Positions 19,670 to 28,734 of a stretch of 64,000 bases of DNA are shown here, piece by piece. Every line of letters starts with the position of its first letter. Position 1 is the stretch's first letter. The translations under genes were made by a program, and so were the position numbers. Under the pieces are notes generated by a model. That model did not search any database. It saw nothing but the letters and a program-made list of their open reading frames with translations, and had not been told where the DNA came from. Origin of the DNA: Aneurinibacillus tyrosinisolvens (GTDB taxonomy: Bacteria > Bacillota > Bacilli > Aneurinibacillales > Aneurinibacillaceae); NCBI RefSeq assembly GCF_001015055.1, contig NZ_BBWZ01000005.1:124001-188000 (forward strand), read 5' to 3'.

Positions 19670-21394
19670 TCAAGACATCGTGTTTTTTGTTTTCATTATG
19701 TTCCGGATCGCTGATTCGTCCGGCGTAATAAACAGTGTTTTCTGCTGCTCATAAATGACAAACCCGGGCTTGGCGCCCCTCGGTTTTTTCACATGGCGTA
19801 CAAGGGTATAATCAACCGGGACCTGGCTTGAGTTTTTTGCTTTGCTGTTGTAGGCGGCAAGCTGGGCGGCTTCTTCCAGAGTGGAATCGCCAAACGAAGT
19901 GCCGCGGATCACTACGTGTGAGCCCGGGATATCCTTCGTATGGAGCCATGTATCATCCGGAGCCGCCAGGCGATTTGTCAAATAGTCATTCTGCTTGTTG
20001 TTTTTCCCCACGTACATTTCAATACCTTCACTCGATACGTAACGCTCAACAGAAGGCGGCTTTGGTTTGTTTTTCCGGCCTTTGCCCGGCCTTGCCCGTA
20101 AATAGCCTTCTTCCGTTAATTCTTCGCGGATTTCCTCGATATCGCGAAGGCCTGCCCCTTCTACCTGCTGCAGCACGGTTTCCAGATACGTTACCTCTTC
20201 CTCCGCGGCAGCGATCTGCTCATCGAGCACGGCAAGGCTGTTCTTCGCCTTCGTATAGCGTTTAAAGTACGCCTGCGCATTTTCGGAAGGGCTGAGGGCC
20301 GGGTCAAGCGGAATGGGAACTTCAGGCGCATCATCCTCGTAGTAGTTTAACACGTTTGCTACTGTTTGGCCTCTAGTAATTTGATAAATGTTCGCTGTAA
20401 TAAGTTCGCCAAACACCTGGTATTGCTTTGCATCCTTCGCTTCTTTTTTCGTCTGGACGAGCTTTTCAATTTTCTTTATATTTTTGTTCCGCTCATTGCT
20501 CACGAGGCGAATCAAGTCGTGCATCCGCTGTTTTACAGCATCGCGCTCCGCTTTCCCATGGTAGAAGGATTCCAGGCATTCGCTCACCGTACTGAACGTT
20601 TCGGCCGTATCAGCCAGGTGAGTCAAGGCGACTACGGAGAAATGTGTTTTTTCTTCTCCCTGTGTAATGTTCGGTACATACCGGTGGTCAAGGGCAGGTT
20701 CCATAACACTGGAAAAAGCGTTCCACATAGCCTCCCTTGTCGGAAGCCCTGCGCGGTGGACGATCTCGGCGGCAACAAGCGGACTAACACCGGAAAATTT
20801 AGCAACAAGCTGTTTGTCGATTTTTCCCTGATTATAATCGAGCAGCTTTGTAAAGGCTGTCTCGTTTACTGTTAGCGGATTTGTCTTCTCCTGCGGAGGC
20901 GGGGTTACATATGGTCTGCCCGGCAGAATAACACGGTGCCGGCTTACTGCGGGAGTAACATGGTGCAGACCGTCATGAATCAAGCCGGATTGCGGGTCCA
21001 TCAGAATTAAATTGCTGTGCCGCCCCATAATTTCCAGAACGATGCGCTTTGTTCGCTCGTCACCGAGTTCATCCCGGCTGCGGATATCGATATGGATCAC
21101 TCTCTCCATTTCCACCTGCTTAATGGATTCGATAACGGCCCCTTCACAGTATTTTCTTAGCAGCATACAGAACATAGGAGCTTCCAGGGGGTTCTGATAT
21201 GATTCGTTCGTTATATGGATTCTCGGAAAGCTAAGGCTGGCCGAGAGTAGCAGCCGTACGTTTCCCTGGCGGGTCCGTACTTGCATGAGAATATCGGTTG
21301 CCGTAGGCTGGTGGATTTTTGTAATCCTGCCTGTTGTGAGCAGCCCGTGAAGCTCATGCGTGATCGCCCGGGTTACAATACCGTCAAAAGCCAT
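19670..21394 (-). CDS. rqcH: RqcH (Rqc2/NEMF homologue), ribosome quality control
   Basis: Binds split 50S subunits carrying stalled peptidyl-tRNA and recruits tRNA-Ala to add C-terminal alanine tails. The 574-residue protein fits the family (about 570, also called YloA or FbpA). The NFACT-N domain starts with MAFDGIVTRAITHEL, a long coiled coil covers about residues 270-430, and the NFACT-R domain is near the C-terminus (YVSSEGIEMYVGKNNKQND, then the SHVVIRG and KNSSQVPVDYTLVRHVKKP segments). AGAGGTGATAGG precedes the ATG on the minus strand. Divergent from the Ca2+ ATPase gene, as yloA is from yloB in Bacillus. Confidence 0.96.
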   Translation of the reverse strand: MAFDGIVTRAITHELHGLLTTGRITKIHQPTATDILMQVRTRQGNVRLLLSASLSFPRIHITNESYQNPLEAPMFCMLLRKYCEGAVIESIKQVEMERVIHIDIRSRDELGDERTKRIVLEIMGRHSNLILMDPQSGLIHDGLHHVTPAVSRHRVILPGRPYVTPPPQEKTNPLTVNETAFTKLLDYNQGKIDKQLVAKFSGVSPLVAAEIVHRAGLPTREAMWNAFSSVMEPALDHRYVPNITQGEEKTHFSVVALTHLADTAETFSTVSECLESFYHGKAERDAVKQRMHDLIRLVSNERNKNIKKIEKLVQTKKEAKDAKQYQVFGELITANIYQITRGQTVANVLNYYEDDAPEVPIPLDPALSPSENAQAYFKRYTKAKNSLAVLDEQIAAAEEEVTYLETVLQQVEGAGLRDIEEIREELTEEGYLRARPGKGRKNKPKPPSVERYVSSEGIEMYVGKNNKQNDYLTNRLAAPDDTWLHTKDIPGSHVVIRGTSFGDSTLEEAAQLAAYNSKAKNSSQVPVDYTLVRHVKKPRGAKPGFVIYEQQKTLFITPDESAIRNIMKTKNTMS

Positions 21395-21530
21395 TTTCCT
21401 ATCACCTCTTCATTGCAATCGTTTTTCCTGGCAAGGTGATTTCACCTTTGCGCATGTCCATATAAATGGCCAACGTATAGATTATACTATAAACTTGCTT
21501 TTTGTTCTTAATTTAAGAGGATCCAGGAAC

Positions 21531-21565
21531 AGCCTTCGCCGGACACGGTGAGGGCTATTTATTTT
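21531..21565 (+). terminator. Hairpin with AT tail upstream of the Ca2+ ATPase gene
   Basis: AGCCTTCGCCG (21531-21541) pairs with CGGTGAGGGCT (21546-21556) over 11 positions including two G-T pairs, followed by ATTTATTTT. It lies in the 256-base gap between two divergent genes, so it may end a short leader transcript or attenuate the ATPase gene. I see no gene in this gap. Confidence 0.45.
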
Positions 21566-21650
21566 GGGGAAAGAAAGAGGATAGCATTTTTTACGGCTTG
21601 TCAGAATAAGTTAGCTTGGAAGGAAGGTTCGGAACAAAGGAGGAATGGAC

Positions 21651-24401
21651 ATGGATAAACAACACTACTGGTTTAGCTACACGGAAGAAGAACTGGGGCG
21701 TATTTTAAAAACCGATATGAAAAAAGGACTGTCGGCAGAAGAAGCGAAACGGCGTCTGGAGCACCTCGGAGAAAACGTGCTGGCGGACAAGAAGAAAATT
21801 TCTCCTCTTACACTCTTTCTCGCACAGTTTAAAGATTTTATGGTGCTTGTGCTGCTCGTTGCCACCCTGATTTCCGGTTTTCTCGGTGAGTATGTAGATG
21901 CTATTGCTATTATTGCCATCGTTATTATTAACGGAATTCTCGGTTTTTTTCAGGAATACCGGGCGGAACGCTCCCTTTCCGCGCTAAAAGAACTCACCGC
22001 TCCCATGGCGTATTGTATTCGTGACGGGCAGCTTGCACATATACCGGCCAAGCTTCTCGTTCCTGGTGATCTTGTGTATTTGGAAGGGGGAGACCGCATC
22101 CCGGCTGATGTCCGTTTTCTATCCGCAAACGGAGTGCATGTGGAAGAATCGGCACTAACGGGGGAGTCGGTTCCTGTTTTAAAATCGGACACCATGCTTC
22201 CCCATGAGAGAATCCCGCTGGGCGATCAGACGAACATTGGCTTTATGGGAACCCTCGTTACCGGAGGAACGGCACACGCGGTCGTATTAACGACCGGAAT
22301 GATGACAGAGATGGGGAAAATTGCGGACCTGATTCAGACGACAGAAACGGTACAAACCCCGCTTCAGTTAAAGCTTGAGCAGCTCGGTAAAATATTGATC
22401 GTCGTGGCGCTGGCCCTGACAGCGCTCGTTGTCGCTACGGGGATTTTCCACGGGCAAAACGCGTACGCTATGTTCCTCGCTGGCGTCAGCCTTGCTGTCG
22501 CGGCGATCCCGGAAGGATTGCCTGCCATTGTTACCGTCGCTCTTGCCCTCGGTGTCCAGCGGATGATTAAGCGGCGGGCCATTGTCCGTAAACTGCCTTC
22601 CGTTGAAACGCTTGGCAGCGCCAGTGTTATATGCTCAGATAAGACAGGGACGCTCACGCAGAATAAAATGACGGTTACACATATTTGGCTGGAAGATGCA
22701 ACCATCGAGGTGAGCGGTACCGGGTACGAGCCTGAAGGCAAGTTTTACCAGAACGGACGCCCGCTGCGGGCGCAGGCCCACGGTTCACTCTACAAAATGC
22801 TCCATCTCGGTGTTCTTTGCAATAACGCCTACCTGGAAAGGGAGACGGCGGAGAAGAAAGGCTTATTTAAAAAAGCCGAGGAAAACTGGGTTGTTACAGG
22901 GGATCCGACCGAAGGAGCCTTGCTTGTCGCCGGAGGCAAAGCCGGGCTTGAGCGGAAGATAGTGGGGGAAACATGGAAGAGAATCCGTGAATTTCCGTTT
23001 GACTCTACGCGCAAAATGATGTCCGCCGTGGTCCAGGACAGCTATGGGAAGAGCTTGCTCGTAACAAAAGGCGCCCCCGATGTTCTTCTCAGCCGCTGCA
23101 CGCATATTTTATGGAATGGCAAGCCGCTGCTGCTTACGCCGACGCTTCGCCGCCAGATTATTATTGCGAATGAAGCGCTGGCGAAGAAGGCTCTCCGTGT
23201 GCTCGCCATTTCCTACCGTGATTTACGTCCCGGGGAACAGCCCGAGAATGAGCATTCGGCCGAACGGAATCTGGTGTTCGCGGGCTTGATGGGGATGATT
23301 GACCCGCCGCGCGCTGAAGTAAAACTTGCAATCAAAAAATGCAGAAACGCGGGCATCAAAACCGTCATGATTACAGGCGACCATCAGACGACGGCCGAAG
23401 CGATTGCCCAACAGCTCGGAATCCTGCCCGTGGGCGGGTTGACAGTAAATGGACAGGATTTATATAATATGTCCGATAGTGAGTTCGATTCGATTGTAGA
23501 TAATGTCTATGTATATGCGCGGGTTTCACCGGAGCATAAGCTGCGCATCGTGAAGGCGCTGCAGAAGAAGGGCCATGTCGTTGCAATGACGGGCGACGGG
23601 GTGAACGACGCGCCGGCGATTAAAGCGGCGGACATCGGCATTGCTATGGGAATTACAGGAACGGATGTGACGAAGGAAGCGGCGTCGCTCGTGCTGGCTG
23701 ACGATAACTTCGCGACAATTGAAGCGGCCATTGAAGAGGGGCGCACGATTTACGACAACATTCGGAAGTTTATCCGCTACCTGCTCGCCTCGAACGTTGG
23801 AGAAATCATGGTTATGTTTTTCGCGATGCTGGCAGGGCTTCCTCTCCCGCTCGTTCCGATACAAATCCTCTGGGTAAACCTGGTTACCGATGGGCTGCCG
23901 GCGCTGGCGCTCGGGATTGACCAGCCGGAGGAAGCCACGATGAAGCGCCCCCCGCGTTCCCGTAAAGAAAGCGTATTTGCACGGGGACTTGCATGGAAAA
24001 TTGTTTCGCGCGGAGTGCTGATCGGTTTGGTGACGCTGCTTGCTTTCTGGATTACGTATGAAGCGCACCCGGACAACTTGGTAAGAGCTCAGACGGTTGC
24101 CTTTGCGACGCTCGTCATGGCCCAGTTGATTCATGTATTTGATTGCCGGAGTGAGGTTTCCATTTTCAGCCGCAACCCGCTGCAAAACAAATATCTTGTA
24201 CTTGCCGTGCTTTCTTCGATCGTGCTCGTCGTTCCGGTTATTTACCTGCCTGTTCTCCAGCCGATTTTTAATACGGTCCCGCTAACGGTATACGAGTGGC
24301 TGTTTGTTCTTCTTATGGCCGGAATTCCTACATTTGCAACAGGCGTTTTCTCTTATCTAGGGGCAAAAACAGGCAGGAAGGAAAGGTTGGGAAAAGCTTG
24401 A
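21651..24401 (+). CDS. yloB: P2A-type calcium-transporting ATPase (SERCA type)
   Basis: Pumps Ca2+ out of the cytoplasm using ATP; in B. subtilis the homologue YloB is expressed in sporulation. The 916-residue product has an N-terminal cation-ATPase domain, TGES at 170-173, the phosphorylated Asp330 in [14 protein letters not shown], the hinge motif [17 protein letters not shown] near 646-662 and a C-terminal set of six helices ([19 protein letters not shown]). ATG 21651 is chosen over 21645 because AAAGGAGGA then has 6-7 bases of spacing instead of one. The gene end overlaps dapF. Confidence 0.95.
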   Translation: MDKQHYWFSYTEEELGRILKTDMKKGLSAEEAKRRLEHLGENVLADKKKISPLTLFLAQFKDFMVLVLLVATLISGFLGEYVDAIAIIAIVIINGILGFFQEYRAERSLSALKELTAPMAYCIRDGQLAHIPAKLLVPGDLVYLEGGDRIPADVRFLSANGVHVEESALTGESVPVLKSDTMLPHERIPLGDQTNIGFMGTLVTGGTAHAVVLTTGMMTEMGKIADLIQTTETVQTPLQLKLEQLGKILIVVALALTALVVATGIFHGQNAYAMFLAGVSLAVAAIPEGLPAIVTVALALGVQRMIKRRAIVRKLPSVETLGSASVICSDKTGTLTQNKMTVTHIWLEDATIEVSGTGYEPEGKFYQNGRPLRAQAHGSLYKMLHLGVLCNNAYLERETAEKKGLFKKAEENWVVTGDPTEGALLVAGGKAGLERKIVGETWKRIREFPFDSTRKMMSAVVQDSYGKSLLVTKGAPDVLLSRCTHILWNGKPLLLTPTLRRQIIIANEALAKKALRVLAISYRDLRPGEQPENEHSAERNLVFAGLMGMIDPPRAEVKLAIKKCRNAGIKTVMITGDHQTTAEAIAQQLGILPVGGLTVNGQDLYNMSDSEFDSIVDNVYVYARVSPEHKLRIVKALQKKGHVVAMTGDGVNDAPAIKAADIGIAMGITGTDVTKEAASLVLADDNFATIEAAIEEGRTIYDNIRKFIRYLLASNVGEIMVMFFAMLAGLPLPLVPIQILWVNLVTDGLPALALGIDQPEEATMKRPPRSRKESVFARGLAWKIVSRGVLIGLVTLLAFWITYEAHPDNLVRAQTVAFATLVMAQLIHVFDCRSEVSIFSRNPLQNKYLVLAVLSSIVLVVPVIYLPVLQPIFNTVPLTVYEWLFVLLMAGIPTFATGVFSYLGAKTGRKERLGKA

Positions 24402-25240
24402 ATTTCACGAAAATGAATGGTTTGGGCAACGATTTTATTGTCGTTGCCCATTTTGAAACACTGCCGCCGGACGCGGGCCGGCTGGCCTCAGCAGTATGTG
24501 ACCGCCATTTTGGCATCGGAGGGGATGGCCTTGTGTTTATCCTTCCTTCCAGTAAAGCGGATTTCTGTATGCGAATTATGAACGCGGACGGCTCGGAACC
24601 TGAACAGTGCGGCAATGCGATCCGCTGTGTCGCCAAGTATGTCTTCGACCACAATATGACGGATAAACAGCACCTTACGATCGAGACGCTTGCCGGCATT
24701 CAGCAGGTATGGCTCGTCGTGGAAAATGGCCGTGCCAAAGAGGTAAAAGTAGATATGGGCGCGCCGATTCTCGAAGGTTCCCGCATCCCGGTCTCCCTCC
24801 GCCAAGAACAAGTCGTTAATGAGCCTTTGGACGCCGGCGGGACCCGTTTTGCATTCACAGGTGTTTCGATGGGAAATCCGCATGCTGTTATTTTTGTGGA
24901 CGACGCTCCCGGCTTTGATGTTGAAAAGTGGGGACCGCTCCTCGAAAGCAATCCGATGTTTCCCCGTAAAGCGAACGTTGAGTTCGTCTCTGTCAATTCA
25001 AACACAGATATCGATATGCGTGTATGGGAGCGGGGGTGCGGGCAGACATATGCCTGTGGGACAGGAGCCTGTGCAACCGTCGTTGCGGGCGTGCTGAACG
25101 GAAAAACCGAACGAGCCGCAACGGTTCATCTGCTCGGCGGCGATTTATATATCGAATGGAACGACCGGGACGGCCATGTCTATATGACGGGCCCTGCTGA
25201 AGAGGTGTTCACAGGGCAATGGGTAAAGCCCGGCGTGTAA
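24398..25240 (+). CDS. dapF: Diaminopimelate epimerase
   Basis: Converts LL- to meso-diaminopimelate for lysine and peptidoglycan. The 280-residue product has both catalytic cysteines: Cys71 in NADGSEPEQCGNAIRC and Cys220 in YACGTGACATV. The TTG start at 24398 gives the family N-terminus [12 protein letters not shown]; a longer in-frame ATG at 24296 lies inside the ATPase gene. The TTG overlaps the ATPase stop as TTGA, which couples the two. Linking dapF to the calcium pump gene differs from B. subtilis, where dapF is elsewhere. Confidence 0.95.
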   Translation: MNFTKMNGLGNDFIVVAHFETLPPDAGRLASAVCDRHFGIGGDGLVFILPSSKADFCMRIMNADGSEPEQCGNAIRCVAKYVFDHNMTDKQHLTIETLAGIQQVWLVVENGRAKEVKVDMGAPILEGSRIPVSLRQEQVVNEPLDAGGTRFAFTGVSMGNPHAVIFVDDAPGFDVEKWGPLLESNPMFPRKANVEFVSVNSNTDIDMRVWERGCGQTYACGTGACATVVAGVLNGKTERAATVHLLGGDLYIEWNDRDGHVYMTGPAEEVFTGQWVKPGV

Positions 25241-25293
25241 ACTAAAGAAGCTTTTTCTGCGTAATTCCATTACGTTGGATAGAGGTGAATGAA

Positions 25294-26171
25294 TTGGTAT
25301 ATAGCATGACCGGATATGGCCGGGCGGAAAAGAAAAACGATGCCGCCCGTTTTGTCGTCGAGATGCGCTCGGTCAACCACAGGTTTAGTGAAATCGCCAT
25401 CCGCATGCCGCGAGAGCTGGCTGCGCTTGAGGATCAGGTAAGAAAGTGCGTGCTTCGCCATATTAGACGCGGGCGTGTGGACGTGTTTGTTACGATGCAG
25501 CTGACGGCCCCATGCTCCGCCCTTGAGGTAAATTGGGATCTGGCCCTCCAGTATAAGAAAACAGCGGAACAACTGGCGTCCATGCTTGGGGAAAGTGAGC
25601 CGTTGTCTGTTAAGGATATGATGCTGCTTCCGGATGTTGTACGCGTCGTCGATGAGGATGTAGATGTTGCCCTGTATTCGGCGCTTCTCCTGGAGGCGGC
25701 AGAAGAATCCGCTTTGCTTCTCGCTCAAATGAGGGAAAAAGAAGGGCAGGCTCTCCGCCATGATATTTTAAACCGGCTGGATGAAATGAAAGCGTGGTAG
25801 AACAAATCAGCCGGTTTGTTCCGGAAGTTGCTTCCAATTACAGAGAACGAATTGTTTCCAGGCTGCAGGAATACATAGAAGGAAGATGCGAGCTGGATGA
25901 AGCCCGGCTCTTGAATGAAGTGGCGTTGTTTGCCGAGCGCGCCGATATTTCTGAGGAACTGACAAGGCTGCACAGCCACCTCACACAGTTCGCCCATATT
26001 GTTGAGGAGAAAGAGCCAATCGGGAGAAAGCTTGATTTTCTCGTGCAGGAATGCCATCGTGAGGTGAACACAATGGGGGCGAAGGCCAATCACCTTGAAA
26101 TCAGCCGCCGCGTCGTTCTTTTAAAGGCGGAACTGGAAAAAGTGAAAGAACAGGTGCAAAATATAGAATAA
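25294..26171 (+). pseudogene. yicC: YicC/YloC family endoribonuclease-like protein, interrupted by a one-base frameshift
   Basis: Two consecutive frames together give one complete YicC-family protein of about 292 residues: the first (25294-25800) holds the YicC N-terminal domain from SMTGYGRAEKK to RLDEMKA, the second (from about 25797 to 26171) the C-terminal DUF1732 part with ARLLNEVALFAERADI and EVNTMGAKANH. One base is missing at about 25793-25797, since restoring it gives DEMKA-x-VEQISRF. TTG 25294 follows AGAGGTG by 6 bases and gives the family start MVYSMTGYG. Everything else is well conserved, so a sequencing error or very recent mutation is likely. It leads the remA-gmk-rpoZ-coaBC block. 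Confidence 0.85.
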
Positions 26172-26322
26172 AGAAGTAGAATAGTAGGTAACTGTCTGAA
26201 CCCCGTACCGTACGATGGGATTTATATCTTTTCGCTTCGCGCGGGTATTAGGGCAAAATATCGTGGTAAGACTTGTGATGGGATCACCACCTTATCCCGC
26301 AAGAACAGGGGGGCGCAAAAGC

Positions 26323-26583
26323 ATGGCCATTAAGCTGATTAATATTGGATTTGGTAATATCGTTTCAGCCAACCGCATTATCTCAATTGTTAGCCCGGAA
26401 TCCGCACCCATTAAACGCATCATTCAGGAAGCGCGGGATCGTGGAATGCTTATTGATGCCACATACGGCAGGCGGACGCGCGCTGTCATTGTGACGGATA
26501 GTGATCACGTGATTCTGTCAGCTGTTCAGCCTGAGACGGTGGCCCATCGATTAACTAATAAAGATGATGATTCAGACGAATAA
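26323..26583 (+). CDS. remA: RemA (DUF370/YlzA), biofilm matrix and osmoprotection regulator
   Basis: An 86-residue DNA-binding protein that in B. subtilis activates matrix operons. The product begins [20 protein letters not shown] and contains the conserved [18 protein letters not shown] segment, essentially the family consensus. AGGGGGGC before ATG 26323 decides the start; the frame is open further upstream to 26215 without family similarity. The 150 bases after yicC (26172-26322) contain no other gene that I can see. Confidence 0.95.
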   Translation: MAIKLINIGFGNIVSANRIISIVSPESAPIKRIIQEARDRGMLIDATYGRRTRAVIVTDSDHVILSAVQPETVAHRLTNKDDDSDE

Positions 26584-26599
26584 CTAAACGGGGGATTAT

Positions 26600-27217
26600 A
26601 TGACGCAAGACAAAGGGTTATTGCTCGTCCTTTCAGGACCTTCCGGTGTAGGCAAAGGGACCGTATGTGCCGCGCTGCGGCCGCAGATGAGGGATCTTGT
26701 GTATTCGGTATCTGCGACAACGCGCGCGCCGCGCCAGGGAGAAATAGATGGGGTCAACTATTTCTTTAAGTCCAGGGATGAATTTGAGTCGATGATCGAA
26801 CATGATCAAATGCTTGAGTGGGCAGAGTATGTGGGGAATTTCTATGGCACACCGCGCCAGTTTGTTGAAGAAACGCTGGAACAGGGGAAGGATGTTATTC
26901 TGGAGATTGAAGTGCAGGGCGCCCTCCAGGTAAAGGAAAAGTTTCCGGAAGGCATCTTTATTTTTCTTGCGCCCCCTGATTTGAAGGAGCTTCATTCCAG
27001 AATTACCGGGCGGGGAACGGAAACGGAAGACAGCATCCGGAACCGTATGCTCGTAGCAAGAGCTGAAATTGAGCTGATGGATTACTATAATTATGTGGTA
27101 GTGAATGATGAAGTGGAAAAAGCGTGTGAGCGCATCCAGGCGATTGTCGTCGCCGAACATTTAAAGAAGGAACGCCAGATTGCGAAATACCGCAACTGGA
27201 TCGAGGAGGTATTTTAA
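26600..27217 (+). CDS. gmk: Guanylate kinase
   Basis: Phosphorylates GMP to GDP. The 205-residue product has the P-loop GPSGVGKGT at residues 13-21, the GMP-binding [19 protein letters not shown] stretch at about 38-56 and the lid region downstream. AACGGGGGATTAT precedes the ATG. Its position between remA and rpoZ is the standard Bacillales order. Confidence 0.97.
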   Translation: MTQDKGLLLVLSGPSGVGKGTVCAALRPQMRDLVYSVSATTRAPRQGEIDGVNYFFKSRDEFESMIEHDQMLEWAEYVGNFYGTPRQFVEETLEQGKDVILEIEVQGALQVKEKFPEGIFIFLAPPDLKELHSRITGRGTETEDSIRNRMLVARAEIELMDYYNYVVVNDEVEKACERIQAIVVAEHLKKERQIAKYRNWIEEVF

Positions 27218-27220
27218 TTT

Positions 27221-27418
27221 ATGATTTATCCATCCGTTGATGAAATGCTGCAGAAGGTAGACAGTAAGTATACGCTCGTGAGCATCGCTTCCAAGCGTGC
27301 CCGCCAGATGCGGGAAGATAACAAGTTTTTGATTGACAAGCCTGTGTCACACAAGTTCGTAGGAACAGCGCTTGAAGAGTTCAACGCAAAGAAAATTCAA
27401 TTTGAAAGAATGAAATAA
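27221..27418 (+). CDS. rpoZ: RNA polymerase omega subunit
   Basis: A 65-residue subunit that helps assemble the beta-prime subunit of RNA polymerase. The product begins MIYPSVDEMLQKVDSKYTLV and has the conserved SIASKRARQM core. It starts 3 bases after the gmk stop, with GAGGAGG upstream inside gmk. A terminator-like hairpin follows at 27441-27502. Confidence 0.95.
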   Translation: MIYPSVDEMLQKVDSKYTLVSIASKRARQMREDNKFLIDKPVSHKFVGTALEEFNAKKIQFERMK

Positions 27419-27440
27419 AGAGTAAGATTACTACATAAGA

Positions 27441-27502
27441 AAACGCATATCCGAACCGATGCCTACGAATGACTGGACGCGGGGATGGGATGCGTTTTTT
27501 TA
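27441..27502 (+). terminator. Terminator or attenuator between rpoZ and coaBC
   Basis: AAACGCAT (27441-27448) pairs with ATGCGTTT (27490-27497), with extra CC/GG pairs inside and seven T at the end. The loop is long (about 35 bases), so it could also be a regulated element. Confidence 0.55.
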
Positions 27503-27520
27503 GTGGGGAGTGAACGATGT

Positions 27521-28730
27521 ATGCTTCAAGGAAAAACGATTGTTATTGGAGTTACCGGCGGAATTGCCATTTATAAGATAGCCGATCTGTGCAGTAGCTG
27601 ACGCAGAAGGGGGCGCATGTATGGGTGCTCATGACGGAATCCGCAGCGCGGTTCGTCCAGCCGATTACATTCCAATCCCTTGTAAGGAATCCGGTGTTAA
27701 CGGATACGTTTCAAGAACCCGATCCTTCGAAGATTTCTCATATCCATCTAGCGGACGAGGCCGATTTGTTTCTGATAGCACCTGCGACAGCCAACATGAT
27801 TGGGAAGCTGGCGAACGGGATTGCGGACAATCTCATTGCAACTGTGTCGCTTGCAACGAAGGCGCCGATTTGGATTGCGCCGGCGATGAATGTCAACATG
27901 TATAACCATCCAGCCGTGCAGAAGAACATGAAGCAGCTTGCGGGATACGGGTACCGATTTATTGAGCCGGAGGAAGGGTACCTGGCCTGCGGGTGGACAG
28001 GCAAAGGCCGCCTTGCTGAGCCGCCTCACATTTTGCATGAAATTGAGTCTTACTTCGCCCTGGCAGAAAAGCAGGATTTCGCCGGGAAAAAAGTGCTTGT
28101 AACAGCGGGGGCAACGAGAGAGGCGATCGATCCGGTGCGTTTCTTTACAAATCATTCTTCCGGCAAAATGGGGTATGCGATTGCCGAGGCGCTGCGGCGC
28201 GCGGGGCGGACGTTACCCTCGTGAGCGGCAAGACAAATCTTACACCTGCGGCCGGTGTTACGCTCGTAGAGATTGAATCGGCCGAGGATATGTACCAGGC
28301 CGTTCTTGCGCGCTACGAAGAAATGAATGTGGTTATAAAGGCTGCCGCCGTAGCCGACTACCGTCCGAAAACGGTCTATGCCCAGAAAATGAAAAAGCAG
28401 CCGGGTGATTCCGTTCTCGAACTGGAGAGAACACGCGATATTCTCGCTGAGCTGGGAAAGCGCAAGACGCACCAGGTTCTCGTTGGATTCGCAGCGGAAA
28501 CCGAAAACATACAGGAAAACGCTTTGCGCAAAATGGAGCGGAAAAATACAGACATGATTGTGGCGAACAATGTTACCCAGGCGGGCGCAGGGTTTGGAAC
28601 CGACACGAATATCGTCACAATCTATACAAAGGATGGCCGCAGCTTTGCCCTTCCACAAATGAGCAAGGCGGACATTGCCCATAAAATTCTAGATGCAGTG
28701 GCGGGCATTTCAAAAACAGCGGGAGTGTAA
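27521..28730 (+). pseudogene. coaBC: CoaBC (phosphopantothenoylcysteine synthetase/decarboxylase), interrupted by two one-base deletions
   Basis: CoaBC joins cysteine to 4'-phosphopantothenate and decarboxylates the product in CoA synthesis. Three successive frames give the whole protein of about 402 residues. Segment 1 (27521-27601) reads MLQGKTIVIGVTGGIA and stops; segment 2 (27598-28224) covers the flavin decarboxylase with [15 protein letters not shown] and AYHP-like [15 protein letters not shown], then [22 protein letters not shown]; segment 3 (28221-28730) begins SGKTNLTPAAGV. Adding one A at about 27596 (CSKLTQKG) and one G at about 28200-28205 ([12 protein letters not shown]) restores a normal protein. 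GGGGAG precedes ATG 27521. A real double break in this gene would be expected to be lethal without a second copy. Confidence 0.88.
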
Positions 28731-28734
28731 AAGC

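Noticed and set aside
26172..26322. Possible gene or riboswitch between yicC and remA
   Set aside because: The open frame upstream of remA has no family similarity or ribosome site, and only short imperfect inverted repeats are seen.
27590..27610. Programmed frameshift in coaBC
   Set aside because: There is no slippery heptamer or following structure at either break, and coaBC is not known to use recoding.
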